Under the pieces are notes generated by a model that was not told the origin of the DNA, did no database searches, and was given only the letters and a program-made list of their open reading frames with translations. This document shows positions 17,205-22,982 of a stretch of DNA of 22,982 nt, piece after piece. Within the stretch, counting starts at the first letter, position 1, and each line of letters begins with the position of its first letter. A program made the position numbers and the translations under genes. This DNA comes from Methanobacterium sp. (GTDB taxonomy: Archaea; Methanobacteriota; Methanobacteria; Methanobacteriales; Methanobacteriaceae). The stretch covers positions 1-22,982 of the forward strand of contig JAHRFX010000100.1 of NCBI GenBank assembly GCA_019084405.1. The letters run 5' to 3'.

Positions 17205-18342
17205 TGTGGTGGTGGTAGGGGGGCGGATTTCAGGATCCATAGCATCACTTTATGCATCTAAACAAGACGTTAACGTGTTAATGATTGAAAAAAACCAGGA
17301 GATAGGGACTCCTGTTCAGTGCGCTGGAGGAGTTACTCGATCTTTTTTTGAAACCCTGCAAATGAAGCCTCCCCAAAAATTAATATGCTCAGAAATTGAA
17401 GGTGCGATACTTCATGCTCCTGATGGAGAAAAATTTCTTACTAAAAATAGCCTGCTGCAGGGCTATATCCTGGAGCGTAAAATGCTGGATAAGGCACTGG
17501 CTATTAAAAGTGCTGAAGCAGGCACAGATATAATGCTTAAAGCTCAGGTAAAAGACTTGATAATAGAAAAAGGTCAGGTTAAAGGAGTTATAGTTCGCCA
17601 TCAGGGTAAGTTATTAGAAATTCCATCCAAAATTGTTATTGGTGCTGATGGAGTGGAATCCCAAGTAGCCCGAATGGCCGGCCTGCATAATGGCCATAAT
17701 CCACAGGACCTGATTTCATGTGCTCAGTATGAAATGGTTGGTTTGGATATTGATCCTGAAATTCTGGAATTCTACTTTGGATTCAATAAAGCCCCAGGAG
17801 GATATGTATGGATTTTTCCCAAGGGAGAAAATCGAGCTAATGTTGGCCTGGGAGTAAGATATGGGGCCAATTCAGCAATTTATTATTTAAACAAGTTTAT
17901 TTCTCATTTAAAGGGAAAAATAGTTGAGTTAAATGTGGGAGGTGTTCCAATTGGTGGTCCTTTAAAAAAAACTTATTCCCATGGTGTTTTATTGACTGGA
18001 GACGCTGCGGGACATGTTGATCCAGTTACCGGGGGCGGTATGCACCTATCTGCAGTATGTTCCAGTTTAGCAGGAAAAATAGCTGCAGAAGCAGTTATAA
18101 ATGAAAATTTAAGCTCTTCATATCTTTCCAGATATGAAAAAGAATGGAAAAAAAGAATAGGAAAAAATTTACAGCGATCACTAAAATACCGGGCTCTTTT
18201 CGATAATATGGATGATGAAGAACTAAATAGCCTGATTAAATTCTTAAATACCAATGATTTTAAATCTTTATCCACTTTATCTATTTTAAAACTGGCAAGA
18301 GAGTATCCTAAGTTATTTCTGGTATTAAAAAATATTTTATAA
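17194..18342 (+). CDS. Geranylgeranyl reductase family flavoprotein
   Basis: 382-residue FAD-dependent reductase related to digeranylgeranylglycerophospholipid reductase, which saturates isoprenoid chains of archaeal membrane lipids. The N-terminal dinucleotide fold is KYDVVVVGGRISGSIAS with GGRISG at 9-14 in place of the common GAGPAG, and E32 ending the second strand. Other hallmarks are C43 in PVQCAGG, the lipid-site motif YVWIFPKG (204-211) and the second FAD motif GDAAGHVDPVTGGG (269-282). The start is ATG 17194, with AGGAGG at 17179-17184; an upstream in-frame GTG at 17170 would extend it by eight basic residues without support. The ferredoxin just before it is the likely electron donor. 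A paralogue acting on another polyprenyl is possible. Confidence 0.85.
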   Translation: MKYDVVVVGGRISGSIASLYASKQDVNVLMIEKNQEIGTPVQCAGGVTRSFFETLQMKPPQKLICSEIEGAILHAPDGEKFLTKNSLLQGYILERKMLDKALAIKSAEAGTDIMLKAQVKDLIIEKGQVKGVIVRHQGKLLEIPSKIVIGADGVESQVARMAGLHNGHNPQDLISCAQYEMVGLDIDPEILEFYFGFNKAPGGYVWIFPKGENRANVGLGVRYGANSAIYYLNKFISHLKGKIVELNVGGVPIGGPLKKTYSHGVLLTGDAAGHVDPVTGGGMHLSAVCSSLAGKIAAEAVINENLSSSYLSRYEKEWKKRIGKNLQRSLKYRALFDNMDDEELNSLIKFLNTNDFKSLSTLSILKLAREYPKLFLVLKNIL

Positions 18343-18373
18343 TCTTATCCTGATTGATTTATTTTTACGGATT

Positions 18374-18409
18374 AACTAGCCTAATTATTAAAAAATTAGC
18401 TAGTTTTTT
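18374..18409 (+). terminator. Hairpin terminator after the reductase gene
   Basis: AACTAGC (18374-18380) pairs with GCTAGTT (18399-18405), extended inward by TAAT/ATTA with one bulged C, and runs into six T residues. It starts about 32 bases after the stop. The rest of the 270-base gap up to 18610 is AT-rich, with a TATA-like ATTTAAAATAA near 18563-18573 for the next gene and nothing else recognised. Confidence 0.65.
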
Positions 18410-18613
18410 AATTAAACATCGAAATGGTTTTTCGTTATTTTAATCAATTCCTGAAAAAAAAATTAGATTTAGTTTTTAAGCAGAATCAATAATTATATAA
18501 CTAATTTAAGGGAAAAATGGTTTTAATATTAAATAAGCTATCTGGCTTTTTTAGGAATTCATTATTTAAAATAAATTTTCTATTATACTCTATATAAAAA
18601 ATCTGGTGTATTG

Positions 18614-21187
18614 ATGATTAAAGATTTATCCTCCCCTTCTAATAACAAAAACAATAGGAAAATTATCCCCTCTTCGATTGAAAAAATTTATCTGGGTTTA
18701 ATTTTAATTACGGCTTTTTTTATCCGTCTTATTCCCAGTAGAAATCTTTCATTTGCAGGTAATGATGCCTACCTGCACCATGATATTGTAATGCGTATGG
18801 TGGAAGAGGGTTTTGGAATAATTTCAAATGATCCTCTGTCTTTAACTGGTTTAGCTTCCTATGGATATCCCCCCTTATACCATATAATTGGTACTGTGCT
18901 TTACCATATTTTCCAAACCGATCTGGTATTTTTCCTCTTGCCCCCATTACTGGGTGTTTTGAGTATCGGGGTGTTTTACAAATTATCCCGGGAGATATTT
19001 AATAACCAGGGAATTGCTTTACTTTCTACCTTATTATTTGCATTTATCCCTTCCTTTGTAACCCGTACCTCAGTATTTATCCCTGAATCTTTGGGCATCC
19101 TTTTATCGGTAGGGATACTGTTTTTGGTGGTAAAATATATTAAAAGTATTCCAGGATACCATGATCTGGATAATTTTGCTTTAAAGGGCTTTTTAAAAAT
19201 ATTCAAAGGTGATTACAAATATCTGATAGGGGCTGGAATCTTATGGATATTCTACCTTTTTAATCATCGAGGATGGGTATTTTTAGTAATAGCTATATTT
19301 ATACTAATTTTTACCTTTGCACTTCCTTCATTCAAGAAAAAACCAGTGGAGTGTATCGGGATAGCCCTGCTAATTTTGATAATGCTGTATGTACTGGATG
19401 TGGCCTCTTATTTTGCACGGCTTCAAATAGTACCGGTGAGTGTACTGGGTTTCCCTAAATGGGTAGGTTTATTGCAGTTAATTTTTGGACTGTACGGTTC
19501 TTATGTATTTATTAAATCAAAAAATCCGCTCTACCGGTTCCTGGCAATTTGGGGTGTGCTTTTTCTGTTAATTGGTAGTTATTCCTTCCGATTCAGAGAT
19601 CCTTATTCTGCCATAGCATTAGCATTGATGGGAGGTTATGTGTTTTCTAAAATAATCCTCCCTGAGTTGAATAAAATCATAGAAAAATACAATTTCACCT
19701 TAGGAAAAAGGAATCTTAAAGAAGGATTTAGATTTTTAGTTATTTTCATTCTGGTTATAACTCCTGTTGCTCAGGGAGCATTTAGTGCTTATTCCTTTGT
19801 GGTCCAACCCAGCCCAGAGGAAATAGAATCATTTGAATGGATAAAAGATAACACACCGGTTGATGCAGTTTTTCTTACCCTGCGTGATGAGGCCTATCTT
19901 TTAATAGGTAATACCAATAGAAGGGATGTTCTTTTATGGAAGATAGTTTATCAGGGTTTTATGGGAGAAGCGCCATCCGTGGCTGAAACCATAAACACCC
20001 AGAATGAGGTGAATATAATTTTTGGTACATCCCAGCCCGCTGAAGCCTATTTTTTACTGGAAAAGTATAATGTGGATTATATTTTTGTGGGAAGGAACAT
20101 GTACAATGCGCCGGGATCTAAATATGGATTATTAAATTATTTGCCATCAGATACTCACTTTAAAACCTCTTATATTACTGGTGATGCATCGGTATATGAA
20201 TATATAAGTAACCCCTCTCTAGAATCACCAGGAAATGCCTTGAATATCACCGGTGATAATGATTACTCCCGTACCTTGCAATTTATTGAGAGGTTCTGGA
20301 ATGGATATTCCTACTCTGATGCCGGTGGAAATTATTTTAGAAATCCAGTTATTGACCTGGAATTTGGAGGTAGTTTCAAGGGTAATTATCCATTAAATGC
20401 CCAAATATCTAATTTGTTTAATTTTATATCCATTGAAAGTAGTAATCAGGAAGTTTCAGATCGTTCCACATATCTTTTAAAGTGGTTAGAATATAAGCAG
20501 ATGCCTGGAGGAGCATTCCCCTCAGAAACCCCTCCCGGAGAATATACCCTGGGAACCATGGAAACCATATTTCCTTTGATGGAAATAGAACCTTCTGAAA
20601 GTCAAAGTAAAATCACAGAAAACGGCCTGAAATTTGTTAATGAAGAAACTGGAGCAAATAATATAAAAATTTCTCCATCAGATGATGGTCCTGGTATATT
20701 TGAAGATGATTATATACAGCTTAAAACCAATGCCCTAGTTAGTGGTATGTATCCCGATAATAAAGAAACTATAGTTCAGGGCGTTTTAGAAAAGCAAGGG
20801 GCTGATGGGTCCTGGAGTTCTTTTTCCTACCAGAATATAGGGATTCTTAAAGGTCTTTGCCTGTACTATGAATCCACCGGAGATAAAAGCGTTTTAGATT
20901 CTATTAAAAAAGGTTCTTTATGGTTAAAAGATCAGCAGGATGCCTCGGGTAGATTTGAAGACGATGGAATTCCCCAGCCCTATGGTATGAACCATTATGC
21001 AGATGCTTTTTATATCTATAGCGTGGCTGGTGATGAAGACTCGACACAACTAACCCTGGATTATATAAATAAATTGGATCTAAATGAAGATATCAATCCC
21101 TTAAAATCTTATTTAACATTTTATTCAAATTTAAGTCTAGTTTATGGTGAAAAAAGTGCCCTGGAAATGGCATCACAGGTCATTTAA
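18614..21187 (+). CDS. GT-C membrane glycosyltransferase with C-terminal toroid-like repeat domain
   Basis: 857 residues from ATG 18614 (an in-frame TTG lies just before; GGTG at 18605-18608 fits the ATG). Residues about 22-390 hold roughly ten membrane segments with an extracytoplasmic first loop carrying GNDAYLHHD (49-57), the acidic motif place of GT-C enzymes such as STT3 and dolichyl-phosphate-sugar mannosyltransferases. Residues about 395-540 are a soluble mixed domain (EEIESFEWIKDNTP, EKYNVDYIFVG). From about 620 there are three repeats like QW repeats of terpenoid-cyclase/prenyltransferase toroids: LKWLEYKQMPGGAF, KQGADGSWSSF and LWLKDQQDASGRFED. It probably transfers a sugar from a lipid carrier to a surface glycan or protein; acceptor unknown. 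It is monocistronic or read with the HEAT gene 100 bases on. Confidence 0.7.
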   Translation: MIKDLSSPSNNKNNRKIIPSSIEKIYLGLILITAFFIRLIPSRNLSFAGNDAYLHHDIVMRMVEEGFGIISNDPLSLTGLASYGYPPLYHIIGTVLYHIFQTDLVFFLLPPLLGVLSIGVFYKLSREIFNNQGIALLSTLLFAFIPSFVTRTSVFIPESLGILLSVGILFLVVKYIKSIPGYHDLDNFALKGFLKIFKGDYKYLIGAGILWIFYLFNHRGWVFLVIAIFILIFTFALPSFKKKPVECIGIALLILIMLYVLDVASYFARLQIVPVSVLGFPKWVGLLQLIFGLYGSYVFIKSKNPLYRFLAIWGVLFLLIGSYSFRFRDPYSAIALALMGGYVFSKIILPELNKIIEKYNFTLGKRNLKEGFRFLVIFILVITPVAQGAFSAYSFVVQPSPEEIESFEWIKDNTPVDAVFLTLRDEAYLLIGNTNRRDVLLWKIVYQGFMGEAPSVAETINTQNEVNIIFGTSQPAEAYFLLEKYNVDYIFVGRNMYNAPGSKYGLLNYLPSDTHFKTSYITGDASVYEYISNPSLESPGNALNITGDNDYSRTLQFIERFWNGYSYSDAGGNYFRNPVIDLEFGGSFKGNYPLNAQISNLFNFISIESSNQEVSDRSTYLLKWLEYKQMPGGAFPSETPPGEYTLGTMETIFPLMEIEPSESQSKITENGLKFVNEETGANNIKISPSDDGPGIFEDDYIQLKTNALVSGMYPDNKETIVQGVLEKQGADGSWSSFSYQNIGILKGLCLYYESTGDKSVLDSIKKGSLWLKDQQDASGRFEDDGIPQPYGMNHYADAFYIYSVAGDEDSTQLTLDYINKLDLNEDINPLKSYLTFYSNLSLVYGEKSALEMASQVI

Positions 21188-21287
21188 TTTTTAATAAACT
21201 TTTAAAGGGATAAAGAAAATAAGATAGAATCAGGTATGATTATGACAATATTAACTTGCCAAATCATTTTTATCAGGGGGGAAAGAG

Positions 21288-22640
21288 GTGGTCTTAAAAT
21301 ACAAACCAGATATAGATAAATTAATGGCTAATGATGATGTTGAAGGGCTAATTGAAGCTTTATATCACGAAGATTTAGTTCTAAGAAAAGAAGCCAGCCG
21401 TGCATTAAAATATGTTGGAAATGAAAAGGCTACTGATGCTTTAGTTGAAAGTTTAACCTATGATTCCTGGCAAGATGAATATTCAGTCATGGGATCAGTA
21501 CGGGCCAACTCAGCAGAAGCTTTAGGTCGTATTGGAGATAAATCAGCAGTTGATTCACTTATAGATGCATTAGAAGATCCTGATAGTGAAGTAAGATGGA
21601 AATCTGCCGAATCATTAGGAAAATTAAAGGATTTGCAGGCTTTAGAACCATTAATTTACTCTCTTGAAACTGATGAAGATGAGTATGTAAGAAAATTTGC
21701 AGCCAGGGCATTAGGGGAATTAAAAGACACTCTGGCTACAGATAGCCTTATAAATGCTCTTAAGGATAAAGAGTGGGCAGTTAGAAAAAGTTCAGCGCAA
21801 GCCCTGGGTAAAATTGGAGATAAAAAAGCATTAAAACCACTTTTAAACGTCCTTAATGATGAAGACGTTGATGTGAGACGTCAAGCAGTTATCTCCCTGG
21901 AAAAAATGAAAACCCATGCTATAAAGCCCTTATTAGAAAAGCTATATGATTTTGACTGGCAGACCCGGGCTATTTCAGCAGATGCGCTGGGTAGGATTGG
22001 TGATAAAAAAGCTACCATGCCTCTGGCTAAAGCACTTTCTAATAGGAGAAAAAGAGATGAAAATCGTTATGTTAGGGGAAAGGCTGCTGAAGCATTGGGC
22101 AGGATTGGAGATGTGCGTGCTATACCCTATCTGGAAAAAGCTCTGGATGAAAAATATATTTATGTAAGAAAAAGAGCAAAAGATGCCCTTGATTTGATAG
22201 AAATTAGTCCAGAACTGGAACACTATGAAAACGAATTTTTCAGTTTTAATTACCATAATGCATGGCTAATATCTGAAATTAATCAAAAAGGAAAATTACT
22301 AATTGGTTTTTGTTCTGAAAATAATATTAAATTCTCCCTTAATATAAAAAAAGATGTGGAAGATTTAACTGCAGATGAGTTTGCAGATGTCATCATAGAA
22401 GTTTTTAATGAGCAAAATGCTCTAAAAGTTACCAAGCACCCGGTAAGTATAGCAGGGTATCCGGGATATGAAGTAGAAAGCGATAATTTTGAAGTTGATC
22501 CGCCCTCCAGAACATTAGTATATATTTTCCGCAGCAACGGTGATTTATATTACTTATGGTTTGCAGGAAAACCCAGTGATATCAAAAATGCATCGAAATA
22601 CATCAAAATTACTTTAAATAGCTTCCACCTGAAATTGTAG
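21288..22640 (+). CDS. HEAT-repeat protein with C-terminal PsbP-like domain
   Basis: 450 residues from GTG 21288, with a six-G ribosome site at 21276-21281. Residues about 5-305 are nine HEAT-like repeats of the PBS-lyase kind, each about 31 residues ending in patterns such as VRxxSAxALGKIGDKKA. The second and eighth repeats carry insertions (DEYSVMGSVRANS, RRKRDENRYVRG). Residues about 312-450 are a different domain: EFFSFNYHNAW at its start, IAGYPGYEVES and LVYIFRSNGDLYYLWF, as in PsbP/Mog1-like alpha/beta sandwiches. HEAT repeats act as scaffolds. No catalytic residues are evident and no signal peptide is seen, so it is probably cytoplasmic. Partner unknown. Confidence 0.75.
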   Translation: MVLKYKPDIDKLMANDDVEGLIEALYHEDLVLRKEASRALKYVGNEKATDALVESLTYDSWQDEYSVMGSVRANSAEALGRIGDKSAVDSLIDALEDPDSEVRWKSAESLGKLKDLQALEPLIYSLETDEDEYVRKFAARALGELKDTLATDSLINALKDKEWAVRKSSAQALGKIGDKKALKPLLNVLNDEDVDVRRQAVISLEKMKTHAIKPLLEKLYDFDWQTRAISADALGRIGDKKATMPLAKALSNRRKRDENRYVRGKAAEALGRIGDVRAIPYLEKALDEKYIYVRKRAKDALDLIEISPELEHYENEFFSFNYHNAWLISEINQKGKLLIGFCSENNIKFSLNIKKDVEDLTADEFADVIIEVFNEQNALKVTKHPVSIAGYPGYEVESDNFEVDPPSRTLVYIFRSNGDLYYLWFAGKPSDIKNASKYIKITLNSFHLKL

Positions 22641-22718
22641 TAATAAGTTCATGAATTATTTTAAATACCTTAATGGAGAATATTTTAATTTCAAAAAAAA
22701 AGAGATTAGTGTGTATTA

Positions 22719-22840
22719 TTGAACTACCATGACCTAAAGAGGTCAATGGATTCCTAATCCATCAACTAACGTGTTGATTTTACTAAAGGCAATCCCCGTA
22801 GTCCCTACGGTTAGAATATTACAAGCAGACATCTCATTAG
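22719..22840 (-). ncRNA. Putative guide-RNA (omega/reRNA) end of an IS200/IS605-type element
   Basis: Read on the minus strand, the tnpB-like stop is overlapped by the hairpin TGACCT-CTTT-AGGTCA (22745-22730), then TGGTA and GTTCAA, ending at 22719. A short terminal hairpin followed by TTCAA is the layout of the right end of IS605-family elements, where the guide RNA scaffold stops and the guide begins in flanking DNA. The 5' limit given here is arbitrary. Expression is not shown. Confidence 0.45.
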
Positions 22841-22982
22841 GTTAATCGATTAAGCTTGGTTTTCGCTTATAATCTAGTTACATTCCTTTTTATGATTTTT
22901 GTCTAAACTTGTCAGTTATTATATTTGGTTTCATAGTATTTAAAGTTTTCGACTCTGAAAATTCATCTATGACTTACAGAAG
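22743..22982 (-). pseudogene. tnpB: Decayed tnpB, C-terminal relic of an IS200/IS605 element
   Basis: The last open stretch on the minus strand (about 22841-22743) encodes SACNILTVGTTGIAFSKINT followed by a short tail and a TGA. N-A-S-x-N-I-L followed by VGTTGIA is the typical end of TnpB after its zinc finger (usually ...ASxNI...VGTTGIAC). Just upstream the same frame is broken by stops at four places before the window edge, and the other two frames are also closed, so the zinc-finger part is lost. The gene continues beyond the window and cannot be judged there. AT-rich DNA at 22641-22718 separates it from the HEAT gene and contains nothing else recognised. Confidence 0.6.

Noticed and set aside
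18427..18500. Possible 22-codon peptide in the gap before the GT-C gene
   Set aside because: Short, lysine-rich and AT-driven, with no ribosome site; expected by chance.

Overview
The window looks like chromosomal DNA of a hydrogenotrophic methanogen of the order Methanobacteriales, most likely Methanobacterium or a close relative. The reasons are the archaeal-type porCDABEF cluster with the two polyferredoxins PorE and PorF, the archaeal GT-C glycosyltransferase, the ferredoxin/geranylgeranyl-reductase pair used for archaeal lipids, AT-rich TATA boxes close to starts with strong GGAGG/GGTGA ribosome sites, tRNAs without encoded CCA, and two kinds of decayed insertion sequence. Base composition is AT-rich throughout. 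Names rest on motif reading, not on a database search.

Layout. 1-1156: decayed transposase of an insertion sequence, running in from outside the window and ending about 20 bases before the por promoter. 1229-4995 (+): porC-porD-porA-porB-porE-porF, the CoA-dependent pyruvate synthase and its ferredoxin-like partners. 5147-5986 (+): alpha subunit of class I fumarase. 6025-12322 (-): a phosphate operon, read in the order pstS2, pstS1, pstC, pstA, pstB, phoU2, an unrecognised small protein, phoU1, with separate promoters before each pstS and a strong hairpin between them. 12511-13305 (+): a citrate-synthase-fold protein (citryl-CoA lyase-like), divergent from pst. 13499-13771 (+): a small 2TM protein. 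13802-15405 (-): a membrane protein followed by a winged-helix/PhoU fusion regulator. 15600-16406 (-): calcineurin-like phosphoesterase. 16563-16860 (-): tRNA-Thr(GGT) and tRNA-Leu(TAA). 17025-18342 (+): small two-cluster ferredoxin overlapping a geranylgeranyl-reductase-family flavoprotein. 18614-21187 (+): GT-C membrane glycosyltransferase with a C-terminal region carrying repeats like those of terpenoid-cyclase toroids. 21288-22640 (+): HEAT-repeat protein with a PsbP-like tail. 22719-22982 (-): a TnpB relic with the right end and terminal guide-RNA hairpin of an IS200/IS605-type element.

How the genes work together. Pyruvate synthase makes pyruvate from acetyl-CoA and CO2 with reduced ferredoxin. 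Fumarase sits further along the incomplete reductive TCA branch towards 2-oxoglutarate. The citrate-synthase-like gene is metabolically puzzling beside these. The phosphate genes form a complete ABC importer (PstSCAB) with two stand-alone PhoU proteins plus a third PhoU domain fused to a DNA-binding domain about 1.5 kb away; the fused copy keeps both canonical PhoU metal-binding motifs, which the stand-alone copies have partly lost. The ferredoxin and reductase probably saturate isoprenoid chains of membrane lipids. The most unusual proteins are the GT-C/toroid fusion, the HEAT/PsbP-like fusion and the small acidic protein between the two phoU genes.
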